Below, in pieces: positions 21,590-33,577 of a stretch of DNA of 64,000 bases. The notes beneath the pieces are model-generated. The model ran no database searches and was not told where the DNA came from. It worked only from the letters and a program-made list of their open reading frames with translations. A program made the translations under genes and the position numbers. The stretch spans positions 18,148,646-18,212,645 of the forward strand of contig NC_134844.1 in assembly GCF_965363235.1 (NCBI RefSeq). The letters are read 5' to 3'. This DNA is from Mytilus galloprovincialis (lineage: Eukaryota; Mollusca; Bivalvia; Mytilida; Mytilidae). Each line of letters begins with the position of its first letter. Position 1 is the first letter of the stretch.

Positions 21590-23920
21590 GTACACTATGT
21601 TTCTGATGTATCTACTTGATACAAATCAAAAATACTAAAAAGGAACAATTTATAGACACTGTGTCCTATCAATGTATCTACTTGATACAAACTAAATTAT
21701 CCTTAAAATACACAATTTACAGACACCGTGTCCTATCAATGTATCTACTTGATACAAACTAAATTATCCTTAAAATACACAATTTACAGACACTGTGTCC
21801 TATCAATGTATCTACTTGATACAAACTAAATTATCCTTAAAATACACAATTTACAGACACTGTGTCCTATCAATGAATCTACTTGATACAAACTAAATTA
21901 TCCTTAAAATACACAATTTACAGACACTGTGTCCTATCAATGTATCTACTTGATACAAACTAAATTATCCTTAAAATACACAATTTACAGACATTGTGTC
22001 TTTTCAATGTATCTACTTGATACAAACTAAATTATCCTTAAAAGACATAATTAACAGACACTGTGTCATATCAATGTATCTACTTGATACAAACTAAATC
22101 ATCCTTAAACGACACAATTTACAGACACTGTGTCTTATCAATGTATCTACTTGATACAAACTAAATTATCCTTAAAAGACACAATTTACAGACACTTTGT
22201 CCTATCAATGTATCTACTTGATACAAACTAAATTATCCTCATAAGACACAATTTACAGACACTGTTTCCTAACAATGTATCTACTTGATACAAACTAAAT
22301 TATCCTTAAAAGACATAATTTACAGACACTGTGTCATATCAATGTATCTACTTGATACAAACTCAATTATCCTTAAACGACACAATTTACAGACACTGTG
22401 TCATATCAATGTATCTACTAGATACAAACTAAATTATCCTTAAAAGACACAATTTACAGACACTTTGTCCTATCAATGTATTTACTTGCTAAAACTAAAT
22501 TATCATTATCAGACACAATTTACAGACACTGTGTCATATCAATGTATCTACTTGATACAAACTAAATTATCCTTAAACGACACAATTTACAGACACTGTG
22601 TCCTATCAATGTATCTACTTGATATCGATACAAACTAAATTATCCTTAAAAGACACAATTTACAGACACTGTGTCATATCAATGTATCTACTTGATACAA
22701 ACTAAAATATCCTTAAAAGACACAATTTACAGACACTGTGTCATATCAATGTATCTACTTGATACAAACTCAATTATCCTTAAAAGACACAATTTACACA
22801 CACTGTATCCAATCAACATATCTACTTGATACAAACTAAATTATTTTTAAAAGACACAATTTACAGACACTGTGTCATATCAATGTATCACTTGATACAA
22901 ACTAAAATATCCTTAAAAGACACAATTTACAGACACTGTGTCCTATCAACATATCTACTTGATACAAACTATATTATCCTTAAAAGACACAATTTACAGA
23001 CACTGTACTTGATACAAACTATATTATCCTTAAAAGATACAATTTACAGACACTGTATCCTATCAACATATCTACTTGATACAAACTAAATTATCCTTAA
23101 AAAACACAATTTACAGACACTGTCCTATCAACATATCTACTTGATACAAACTAAATTATTCTTAAAAGACACAATTTACAGACACTGTCCTATCAATGTA
23201 TCTACTTGATACAAACTAAATTATCCTAAAAAGACACAATTTACAGACACTGTGTCATATCAATGTATCTACTTGATACAAACTAAATTATCCTAAAAAG
23301 ACACAATTTACAGACACTGTGTCCTATCAACATATCTACTTGATACAAACTATATTATCCTTAAAAGACACAATTTAGACACTGTCCTATCAACATATCT
23401 ACTTGATACAAACTATATTATCCTTAAAAGACACAATTTACAGACACTGTGTCCTATCAACATATCTAATTGATACAAACTATATTATCCTTAAAAGACA
23501 CAATTAAACACACTATGTCCTATCAACATATCTACTTGATACAAACTATAGTATCCTTAAAAGACACAATTTACAGACACTGTCCTATCAACATATCTAC
23601 TTGATACAAACTATATTATCCTTAAAAGACACAATTTACAGACACTGTGTCATATCAATGTATCTACTTGATACAACTATATTATCCTTAAAAGACACAA
23701 TTTACAGACACTTTGTCCTATCAATGGATCTAATTGATACAAACTAGATTATCCTAAAAAGACACAATTTAGAGACACTGTGTCCTACCAGAATATCTCC
23801 TTGATACAAACTAAGTTATTCTAAAAAGACATAATTTACAGACACTGTGTCATAACAATGTATCCGCTTGATACAAACTAAATTATCCTAAAATGACACA
23901 ATTTACAGACACTGTGTAAA
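21590..23920. repeat. Minisatellite, 67-bp unit, about 35 copies
   Basis: I counted 35 occurrences of the core TCTACTTGATAC or close variants. The unit is about 67 bp and has two small palindromes: GTATCTACTTGATAC (5-bp arms) and GACACTGTGTC. Left-half copies mostly read CAATGTATC and many right-half copies CAACATATC, so the array has two sequence classes. A few units are shortened (near 22990 and 23375). It ends near TGAAATATTTGCCACTGGAC and a CAATCAATCAATC tail. Confidence 0.95.
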
Positions 23921-23984
23921 TATTCGTCCTGATAGATATGCCTGAAATATTTGCCACTGGACATTAAGCAACCAACAATCAATC

Positions 23985-24305
23985 AATCCTATTAAAATAT
24001 CAACTTAGTACAGAGAAAATTTGTGGTCGAATAAATTATCTGAATTAATGAAATATATTGGAATACCCTTTAACAAGCATTATAATAGTAATTTCAAACA
24101 AACTAGAAGATTTCTACAAAATTAAATTAAATTTGAACTATCTAAGATAAAAGATGGAAACTGTGGTTAACTTTTTATTTATCACTAAATTAAGAATAAG
24201 TGCACACTCATTATCAATAGAAACTGGTAGGTATGCAAGACCAACAATACCCTCTAATGAGAGATTTTGTAAATTTTGCACTGGAAACACGGATACAAAA
24301 AATAT
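23985..24305 (+). pseudogene. LINE ORF2 C-terminal fragment
   Basis: KFELSKIKDG, TKLRISAHSLSIETGRYARP and NERFCKFCTGN match the conserved C-terminal motif of CR1/RTE-like ORF2 proteins (T.xRISAH...IE.GRY, then a CxxC). It is cut off near 24305, where an unrelated minus-strand fragment begins. Confidence 0.6.
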
Positions 24306-24909
24306 TTTAACATGTATGTATTCGGTTAAGTTATGTGCATCTTCTAAATGTACACCAACATAAATACTTATGTAAATAAGGAAAGCATCTATCCATGTGT
24401 TAATATCAGTAATCTTTTTACTTAGTTTAGTTTGGATAATCAGCTGTCCATTTGTATCTACTGTACTTTCTGTGCCTGAATTTGTATTAAAGCAATATAT
24501 ACCTAAATCTACATATTCACCATTAATTATTTTGTTCCGAGTTTTGTGAAACATTTAAACATAGATTATCATTTGCACTAGTTATTGGCAAATATTAGAA
24601 CTTTGTGTTATACCTGTATTCGATTGTTGCCTTTCATTGACTGAGTCAGGAGATGTAACACTAACAGTAGCTGGAGAGTGAATAAGGGCATTGCCATTAA
24701 CAATCTGAACAACTTCATTCCTAAGTTCTGCCAGGAGTCATCATACATGTAGCTAAAACTTGCGTGGAAGTATGCTGTCCAACGACATTGCTAGATCTGT
24801 TTCCCAACGATGTCGGTACGCCCCTCTGCTGTACCCTTTGCCTTTGGCTGCATTTATAAGGACTTTTAGAGGGCCTTTGTGACATACGATCTGCTTTCCC
24901 GATTTCCAT
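24305..24909 (-). pseudogene. Gag-like or ORF1-like retroelement fragment
   Basis: The frame includes KIINGEYVDLGIYCF and DTNGQLIIQTKLSKKITDIN, then WIDAFLIYISIYVGVH, upstream of which lie LLAELRNEVVQIVNGNALIH and a basic stretch. A frameshift separates the parts near 24740. This layout resembles Gag-like proteins of DIRS-type or similar elements in invertebrates, but I cannot name the family firmly. The part of the frame beyond 24305 runs antisense over the LINE fragment. Confidence 0.4.
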
Positions 24910-25443
24910 ATGATGTTTGGTTTTTAAAACTGAAAAATTACTACAATAATATTAGTGAAACGACCGTTGAAAAGTTATAATATCTATACAACTCGTCTAA
25001 ACATCAACCCAACAATGTTAGATCTGTATATTTTATAAACTTCATACATTTATTCATTATTGGTTTCTCTTTAAATTGCTTGCTGTGTAGCAGATGAAAC
25101 ATTTCATATAACGATAGTTTTAAAATCGCAGACGTCCATGCGACACGTGTCTTTAAAACCATGTGCGCAGTTTTTATCTGAAATTACGGGTCTGTTAAAA
25201 TTTCTATTTTTGGAAATATAATTCATGATTTCCACTGAATTAAACCAACAATTAAAAATTTACAATGAAATATTTAGAAACTCTTTACAGAAGAAACAAC
25301 AAAAGATATAAAATCTTTAACACTATTTTATACTGGATCAAAACCATGTGCTTTTCCTATCTTTCAAACTTTCCGAACCTTTTCAGTAAAATAAGATTTT
25401 TCGAAAGACATCCATTTCATATACCAAATCAAAGAAATATTAT

Positions 25444-25685
25444 TAACTTTTGAAACAAACATTAGTTAATTCATACGGAACCCAATTTTTTGCGTCTTCC
25501 CTCTGCTGTATCGTACGTGGTAAAGAAAGAATGATGACGTCACAGTTATCAAGGTTAAAATAATTAACGTGACTCATAATACATAACAAGTTCCACCACG
25601 TGTTCAAAGCGGGACAACTCCCAAAACGTAAGCCCACTTTCCTCCGATAACCGGATTTATTCTTCATAGGAATAAATCTTATTAT
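25444..25685. repeat. 242-bp segment, solitary copy
   Basis: It is identical by eye to 19898-20139. ATTAT occurs at both of its edges, but the same ATTAT ends the other copy, so a target-site duplication is not proven. It lies between unrecognised DNA and a Penelope-like fragment. Confidence 0.9.
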
Positions 25686-25689
25686 GTCT

Positions 25690-26233
25690 TCATAATATGA
25701 ATATCAGGCACAATCCTTCCCGTGAGGGGTTTAGTATCATACCATCATAACATATATGAAAGAACATAACCCGTGTCATGCCAACAACTGGTTTTTAAAT
25801 AAATGTGTTTAGTTCCGATGCATAGACCCTATAAGTGAATCAATATTAACGCCAAAATGTGCAATCTTTCATGACCTGACAACAGTATCGTAACTATATC
25901 CCTTCTTAATAAGTCTACTTAACGGTTTTGTTAGCTTCTGAGGTGAATACTGACATTTTTGTGCTTTATAAAGAATATTTCCAAAAAATATCGGATGTGA
26001 AATACCTGAACGTATAAGAAGTCTACATGTTGAGCTATATTTACGAATGGTGTCCTTATACCGATGATTGTTTTGACTAGTTTGTGATATCGAAAACCCT
26101 GGTGTAATAACTTTTCAGTAACACATAAATTTCTCTCGTTAAAATCTAAAACATTGTTACATACACGAGCGAATCGTACAAGTTGAGATATATATATAAA
26201 CACCGTAAGATGGTGACAAGGGAACGTCACCAT
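25690..26233 (-). pseudogene. Penelope-like RT C-terminal fragment
   Basis: YISQLVRFARVCNNVLDFNE and TEKLLHQGFRYHKLVKT match the region after the RT catalytic box in the element at 7886-8635. Past 25930 the frame changes and continues with GISHPIFFGNIL-like and LIKKGYSYDTVVRS-like sequence. Frameshifts and stops make it a relic. Confidence 0.65.
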
Positions 26234-26244
26234 ATAAAAATGGA

Positions 26245-26400
26245 TAAAAGAGGGACGAGAGATACCAAAGCGACAGTCAAACTCATAAATCTAAAACAAA
26301 CTGACATCGCCATGGCTAAAAATGAAAAAAAAACAAACAAACAAACAACAGCACACATGACACAACATAGAAAACTAAAGAATAAACAACACGAACATGC
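26245..26400 (-). repeat. Dispersed repeat family R3, partial
   Basis: GATACCAAAGCGACAGTCAA and CATCGCCATGGCTAAAAATG match 18350-18480. A (AAAC)n-like stretch is expanded inside. Confidence 0.65.
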
Positions 26401-26481
26401 ATTATACTTATAATTCAACTGCAAGCCGACAAATTTAATTTCAAGTATATGTTAAAGAAATAAATGAAAATAATTTTTAAT

Positions 26482-26634
26482 TAATCGTGAGCATCAGAAG
26501 CGCGTTTCTGGATTCAGTCAACAAGGAATAACATATATAACTTTATGTCCCTTTCAGTTATATATCTTTCCATTAGTTTGAGTAATTTTCAACGTTGGCT
26601 CAATCCAGATATGTGCCTTTGACGCTCACGATTA
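26482..26634. mobile_element. MITE with ~40-bp TIRs (TAATCGTGAGCRTCA)
   Basis: TAATCGTGAGCATCAGAAGC at the left pairs with the reverse of the right end (TAATCGTGAGCGTCAAAGGC). Similarity continues through TCTGGATT and CAAC, so each arm is about 40 bp. Confidence 0.7.
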
Positions 26635-27639
26635 TATTTGTAAGTAGCTTTTTACTATTTTACATATGATCTTTGATGCTATTAAAAGCTAACGTAAAAG
26701 TAACTCAGTAACAAAATGTTATTAACTATTCGACTGCATAACCAAGAAATAAATTTGCTTAATTCTTCAGTCGTTTGATTAAACATGATATTGAAACAGG
26801 TCTCGAAAGTGTTTTTACTGTTTATAAAATGTCAAATTATTCAAAACCTTCATCGCCCAGGTCATAATTGACATATTCCGAGTATGCTTATTGAATAATT
26901 CCCAATTTTTCTTAAATAATATCATTACCTATAATGGTAATTCCGATAAATAAGGTCCTTCTTGTGGTAAGTTCTTGTAGTCGTCCATGTGCAGTGCTTG
27001 ATTCACACTCAGCCAAATGAACAGATCAACAAAACATAGGATGTATATATTCATATAAACGAATTAAATAATAAATATGGTTTGTAGTTTCTCGTGTAAC
27101 TTTACGACATTACCATATTTATAAGCTATTGGTATTCAATTTTTTATCACTAAACAAACCAAAATCCAGTCAAAACATATCCGTCGGTAACCTGATACGT
27201 TTTAAAAACAGTGACGTTCAATTTACCAAGTGAGATAACATTGACTGTTTACGTATCTTAAACTAAATACAAAGTGTATATAGTACATGTAGAAATAATT
27301 CCTAATCTTGTTGTATTTTTGATTTAATGGCATTTCCATATAATATATGCGATCGGGAATCTATGCATTTGATTAATAACAAACTCTTCTATTTATGTTT
27401 TTTGTTGAAATCTATTATCTGATGGAAAGTAAAGGTTACTATAAACCATTTGGTTTACTAACAGTAAAGTTGATATATCCATTATACATGTAATATATAA
27501 TGTAGATAACATTAACTGGTGTAGTTTTAATTCCCCGATGGTATCATTACCAAGCCCAGTAGTCAGCCTTTCTTTTTGTATTCATATGTTCATAATAAAA
27601 AATAAACTGTTAACAAAACTTCAGATTTTTTTAAATACT
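26635..27639. other. Gene-free stretch
   Basis: No exon, RNA gene or repeat was recognised. Confidence 0.3.
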
Positions 27640-27850
27640 AAGGCTTTTCTACCTCAGGAATAGACAGCCTTCGCTGTATTTGGCAAACCTTTAAGAAATA
27701 TTTGGTCCTCAATGCTTTTCAACTTCGTACTTTATTTGGCCTTTTTAACATTTTTTTTATTCGAGCGTCAATGACGAGTCTTTCGTAAACAAAACGCGCA
27801 GCTGGCGTGAATATAGAATTTCAATTTTGTTATCAATGATGAGTTTATTT
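27640..27850 (+). repeat. Dispersed repeat family R1
   Basis: CTAAGGCTTTTCTACCTCAG at the start and GAGCGTCAATGACGAGTCTT near the end align with 16640-16860 over about 200 bp. Confidence 0.7.
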
Positions 27851-28677
27851 ATAAAGCGTTACAAGGTACTCAATTGGAGAATTTTGTCATAACATGTACG
27901 AGTGTTTCATACATTTGCACACACTACTATTGTTTTGTCTTCTGGAATGTTTGTATCTAACTAGTCACGTCCATGGCATATAGTATAGTATGGTTGGTAA
28001 AGGATTAAGCTTTTTTAATTTATTTTTAAAAATCAGTCGTATTCTGAATGTAAGGGAGTTGTTCCTTTCGATCCTCATTTGAGACCTCATGTATTTCGTT
28101 TTTCTTGTAAACAAGGATAATTAATCCTAGTTTTTGTCAATTTTTCTCTTAGCAAGAATTAAAGACAAATGGCCAAGAAAGATCTGTAAAATTTAATTGG
28201 AAGACCACCAATACCCGTTTTTTTTATTTCATTTCAAAGACGGATTTTGGAAATTCCTCTATTGTCAGCTTTTTTTTCAATTTTGTAGTTTATTTTTGTA
28301 TTGTCCATATAAAGTTCAATTATTCTTAATTCTGGCTAAATTGATGTACATGTTACAGTAAATAGGTGAATTAAGGTATTACACGTAATTACTAAACACT
28401 TCAAATATAACTACCTTTTATAACTTTTCGAATTAGTGATTACATGTACTAGTATTTACTGATTGATTTAGTTAGTCCAGGTAATCACGGATTTTTTTTA
28501 GTAATTTTTACATCTATTTACTAACTTGATATTTTTGTTTCAAAGTTTGAGACATAATTTAAGAAACAAAACAAGAAAGTAAAGGACTGGGATTATAGGG
28601 CTTAAAAAATCAAAGGTGTTTTAAGACTGCATGCCCTTTAACTACAATTATAATGGTTTTGAAACTGGAAAAAGTTT
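27851..28677. other. Gene-free stretch
   Basis: No exon or repeat was recognised. Confidence 0.3.
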
Positions 28678-30485
28678 TTATAATTTGCAAAACTTAAGGT
28701 CAAGGGACAGTAAATAGGCTATGTCACAGATTTTGCATATGACTTCTACTGATAAAGGTTGTTGTATGAAAACCATCAACATTTTGATGATTACATTCTG
28801 GCGCATGCTTGACCGTGCATGTTGTAATAAAAGTGTATTTGTTTTTTTCTTTGTTGAGACTCTTGAGATGTTACATTTGTCAGGGTGAAATGACATGAAC
28901 CAGTCTGTTTCCCGTTTTATTGCTGCTTCTATGTCTTCTTGAAGCTTAAGACAATCGTTTTGGCAGGTAATAGGCCAGTAGATAACGCTGTCGTATGCAA
29001 AGAGTCTTATTTGGCTGTGTTTAATGTAGTCAGGTAAGTCATTAATGTAAATAAGAAAGAGTATTGGTCCTAGTACAGTGCTCTGAGGAACGACTGATGT
29101 TACTGGAATGTTTCCAGATATTGTGTTCTCCAGAAGGACTGTTTGAGTTCTGTAAGATACAAATGATTGAATCCAGTTTATTGACTGATCGGCCGTAGTG
29201 TTTTAATTTGAAAAGTAAGCGTTGTGTGTCACTTTGTCGAATGCTTTGGCAAAATCCATGATAACTAAGTTAGTTTGTATATTTTTATCGTTGTTTTGAG
29301 CTAGTTGATGTATAAGAGATATTACTTGAGATTCGCACGATCTATTTGCTCTAAATCCGTGTTGTAGTTCATATAGTATGTTATTTGATTCAAGGTGTTT
29401 CATCATATTGCTAGCTAGTATATGTTCAAGTAATTTACATGAGATACAGGTAAGTGAGATTGGTCTATAATTACCAGGATGATGTTGGTCTCCGTTTTTA
29501 AATACTGGTGTAACTTTTGCATGATTCCAGTCTGTTGGTACTTTGCCTGTCTCAAGAGATTTGTCGAAAATGATTGTAAGTATGTCTGATGTTATTCCGA
29601 TGTTTTCCTTCGGTATTTTGCCAGCGATAGTGTTTGGTCCTGTAGCTTTATTGGTGTTTATGTTTTTTATGAGTTTGTATACAGCTTCCCGACTGATGTT
29701 AATTAGATTCATTTTAGAGTATGTACTAGCTTCTTTCGTTGGTATTTCTTTGTTAGTTTCTGATGTGAAAGCAGATTGAAATTGCTTGTTTAATATGTTT
29801 GCTTTTTCAGAGGGGTTTGTATGGAGGGTGCCATCGCTTCATTAAGATGCAATGCCGTTGTTTTCTTTTCTTTGGCTTTGTATATAGGAGAACAGCTTTT
29901 TAGGCTGTTTGTTGAAGCAATGCTGGTCTGTTTTTTTTATATCGATATAATGACATAAGATGTATGTTTCATTATGATACTTTATTCTGATTGGCTAACT
30001 GCACATCACGTGTTATTCCGTAAGCAATTGCATTGCGCAATAAAACTTTTCATTCATGACAACACGTGGTTACACAATAAAGTGCACAGGTGAATTAATT
30101 TAAACAATAATAAAATTCGTGTTTTCATGATCATTGCTAAAAAAAAATAATTATAAGTATTAAATGCTTCTTTTTGTAACTTCATAGGGTTGTAAAAGCG
30201 TTGACCGTGCGCACATTTTTAGTATGAAGCGCTTCCGCGCTTCATACAAAATGTACTTCGGTCAACGCTTCTACACCCCAATGAAGTAACAAAAAGAAGC
30301 ATTCAATTCTTAAGTAAAAGATCATATTTTCGATGTATGCCCGGTATGTTTTTCTCATCTCTTTTTGAAGTTTGGTCTTTATCTCTTTGCATATATTTTT
30401 GTAATTTGAGTCATGACTTTTATTTGTATAGAGTTTGTTTTTCTTTCTTGTGAGTCTGTTCAGGTCTCTATTAACCCATGGTTAT
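28678..30485 (-). pseudogene. Non-LTR retrotransposon RT, broken and interrupted
   Basis: In minus order, the piece at 30310-30485 carries the linker upstream of the RT (KKNKLYTNKSHDSNYKNICK, RKTYRAYI). An insertion of about 370 bp follows, then QHCFNKQPKKLFSYIQSQRK and DGTLHTNPSEKANILNKQF, then the RT core at 29203-29712: KATGPNTI, TPVFKNGDQHHPGNYRPISL, LQHGFRANRSCESQ, MDFAKAFDKVTH. The core ends in a stop after a frameshift near 29205. Beyond it come SINWIQSFVSYRTQTVLL, VLGPILFLIYINDLPDYI and FAYDSVIY, where the catalytic FADD box has Tyr for the first Asp. MSFHPDKCN and a further frameshift near 28820 follow. No endonuclease domain is present. It is a jockey/CR1-like relic. Confidence 0.8.
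29940..30310. mobile_element. Insertion within the LINE carrying a 141-bp foldback
   Basis: It separates two parts of the LINE coding frame. 30163-30303 is an imperfect palindrome: AATGCTTCTTTTTGTAACTT pairs with the reverse of AAGTAACAAAAAGAAGCATT, and the centre GAAGCGC-TTCC-GCGCTTC is perfect. The ends of the whole insertion were judged only from loss and return of LINE similarity. Confidence 0.7.
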
Positions 30486-30735
30486 TTTGAGGGTATGAAA
30501 TGAATGGTGTAAAATCCTGCATTCTAGGCATTTTTAGAGAGTTTGATAATGTTTTGAATTTGGACACTTTTTATATAAATTTTTCATATTTTAAGACTTT
30601 TACTAACACCAACAACTTTATTTAAATTTATATGTAAGATAATCATCCAAATATCACTGATTTGAGTCTGCTGCCAGAACATAGAACAAACATCGATTCA
30701 GTAGAGTTTGCCAAATTTTTCTATTGCCGGTTCAG

Positions 30736-30939
30736 TCAAATCGTTTCAGAATCATAATTTGGTCTACTGGTATCCTTATCGCGATGAACATGGAGCATGG
30801 CAAGACCGCACAATCTCTCGCCACTCATGCATGCTCTTTTCCAAGTTTTCAGTCGTTTCAGGGCAGTCTGTGTTTCTAAAGGTAGCACATTATCATTAAC
30901 ACAATGATCAATGTCTTCTTCCAATTCCTTCTCCATCAC
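30736..30939 (-). pseudogene. hAT transposase C-terminal fragment
   Basis: LKRLKTWKRACMSGERLCGL followed by AMLHVHRDKD matches the hAT C-terminal dimerisation region, which usually reads ER.FS.L..IKT..R..M...RL..L....IHR. Only this end is present; upstream DNA has no transposase similarity I can see. Confidence 0.65.
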
Positions 30940-30945
30940 TCAATT

Positions 30946-32649
30946 CGGTAGCAGCATCGATAGTAACAGTTTTGTTTGCAAAAGGGAATTAAGCTTTCCT
31001 GTAAGAACCATCATACAGTCGCAGTTTCAAAATATTCAACTCGCTTTTATGCTGACAAAGAGTAGAGAAACTAGGGATAGAATGAGATAAGATACAGGTA
31101 TATGATTCTATCTATAGAGTAAGTATATCTGGTATGGGTACAGGGGAAATTGGACTGGAGTTTTTGACGTTTACATGTAGGTCCGTAATTTCCAATTATT
31201 TCTGGAAATAGTCAGTGTTATTTTAGTTCCAGAATCTATAAATTTAGGGGTTAGGGTCTGGGGTGTCCGATTCCGAAACCCCGAATATAAAGAAACGAAA
31301 TACCGTAGTCCCGAATTAGTAAAGACAAAATCCTGTGTTAAAGGTTCTACCATTCGATCTTCAATAATATCAAATTGGAATATGGGATATTCTTTCAATT
31401 TTTAAGGTTAAAGAAACATGGATAAAAACTAATCCATGGATGTTTCATATTATTTATATTTTATTTATCTGTAAAGAGAAAGATTAAAGTTCGTGAAATG
31501 AATACGCAGACAGGACTGCTCCCTTGCGATGCCCAGTACTTGATTTGTCAAAGTTGGTGAAACGGAGAAATGAATACGCAGACAGGACTGCCCCCTTCCG
31601 AAGACCAGTACTTCATTTGTTAGTCTACTTATCGTTTTTGGATTGCACTAATGAAGTTATATGCAATACTCAGACTCTGTTCACCAAAAAACTAGTTTAC
31701 TAGAATTATTCCTTATTTACCTTCAGTGTCGCTTTTCCTTTTTCTGCAAGAGCCTGTTTTTAAGTAGAGATCCATTATGATTATCGTTACTAGGTTAATG
31801 TAATCGAGAAACATCACCCGTTGAGATGCTGAGTTATATCCAGGAAGAATAGTTTAAAAGGAATGATGACAAGTTATAGAAATCAAGGTTGAGACAGAAC
31901 AACAAACGACTATTATATTTATATATATGTATAAAAAAAAATCAGTGTCGAAATTTTAGTGAGGCAATTGCTCACTTGCCTCAAGGGTAGTTACGGCCTT
32001 GTTTTAAAGGTACAGACTTCATATTAACATACCGTAAATAAGACAATATAGTTGTGTTGGATATTTCTAAATGCGTTAAGAATTGAGTTTATAGTTAATG
32101 ATCTATATTCTTTTAAAATACTTTTCAGAAAGTGAGACGTTGATAATAAAGTTGCATATTATCTTTATAAATAAAAAAAATTAAATATTAACAGGACTAT
32201 ACAACGTTACGTATATATCAATTTACCTATAAATTATAACACAAATTTATATAACGTATGCATGTATAACTATTATACTAGTTATTTCTTATGAAAAGAT
32301 AGTGACCCTATTCATGATCTATTTTATGTTGACAAAAATCTATATACAAATCATTTGTTATATGGTATATCTAAGGGTGTTGTGTCAAACACTGCGACAT
32401 ATTTTTTTTTTAGGTTTATCATATGTATAGATAAAATAGGAATGTCTACAGATATATATACGTGCATAAATCATTTTGATCACTTATTTAATAGAAGGCA
32501 TGTTTTGATAAAAAAAAAATATGTTGAAAAAGAATAAAATACATGTATGGTAAAGCACTGGTTTTTTTTGGAATATTTACTACAGTCAGTTCCTCTATTG
32601 TGATATTCATCTGTAGGCATAATTTTGTCCAGGTGTTTTTGTTTCAGAA
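30946..32649. other. Gene-free stretch with one short tandem duplication
   Basis: About 31494-31621 holds a 72-bp tandem duplication with GAATACGCAGACAGGACTGC in both halves. Otherwise there are AT-rich tracts and no supported gene. Confidence 0.4.
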
Positions 32650-33065
32650 TTCGTAATAAATTCATCAATTGGACCTTTTGGTTCTGTTTTTGCTTTGTTT
32701 TTGTGTTGTCTTTTGATTTTTCTCTTGTAAAGCAGGATCAGTGTCTGTATTGATAACTTTACTGACATCTGTTGATATTTATGTTAATGTTTTTGTAGGC
32801 TGCAATATGAACTGTGAAGGTGGGCTTACACTAGGATCACCATGATCACCAATGTCAGTCTCATCCTCAATTTCACTTTCAGTTGAATCAGATTGGTCAT
32901 TATTCTTAGTTACATCAAAGTCTGATGCTGATTTATTTGGAGGCTAGCAATCTGGCTTATACCCTTATTTTCCACATTGGTGACAAGCCAAATTTTTTTG
33001 ACATTTTTTTTATTTGTGTCCCAATTGCGGAAATGTCTGACAATTAATATATGCATTTATGTATA
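32650..33065 (-). pseudogene. Zinc-knuckle ORF1/Gag remnant
   Basis: The minus frame reads CQKNLACHQCGK, a stop, GYKPDC, another stop, then PPNKSASDFDVTKNNDQSDS and an acidic tail. This is a CCHC knuckle with Tyr in place of His and in-frame stops. A degenerate first knuckle (PQLGHK then KKC) precedes it. It fits the ORF1 of a non-LTR retrotransposon. Confidence 0.5.
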
Positions 33066-33339
33066 TTTGCCCTTTATAATACATTTTGGCATTGTTCTTC
33101 AAAAACAATCAAGCATCTAAGACTAAATTATCAACCAGTACACATCCACCATGATATGGATTAAGTGTAAAGACATCATAAAGAGTCATAGATAAACATG
33201 ACCTTGTGCAATGTCAATATACAGGTATCCATAGATCCATGAATGTGTATATGTAAATAACAATAATATTTAGTTTAATTTTAATTTACTGATAACAAAA
33301 TCAATTTTAATACCAACAAAAACATTTAATTACAGTGTT

Positions 33340-33480
33340 GTTTTTGTTTGTTTTTTGTTTGCTTGTATTTTTTTTTGTTTTTAAACAAAATTTTATTCAA
33401 AACAATTGAATTGGATTGGGCAACAGGCGTAGCCTATGCAAGCCCTCTCCACAAAACAAGGTACAATATATTACATTCAA
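33340..33480 (-). mobile_element. Probable retroelement 3' end
   Basis: On the minus strand GGAGAGGGCTTGCATAGGCT is followed by TTGAATAAAATTTTGTTTAA and an A-rich run, giving an AATAAA signal and poly(A)-like tail. No matching ORF adjoins it. Confidence 0.4.
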
Positions 33481-33577
33481 ACAAAGCAACACATACACAA
33501 ACATAATGACAAAACAGTAATAATAGTTAACTCCAGTCAGCTATTTAAAATCATAAATTAAATAACTCATTTTTAAA

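Noticed and set aside
22826-23089. 87-codon frame within the minisatellite
   Set aside because: It is a periodic translation of the 67-bp unit.
21590-23920. CRISPR array
   Set aside because: Units are contiguous tandem repeats without unique spacers, and the genome is eukaryotic.
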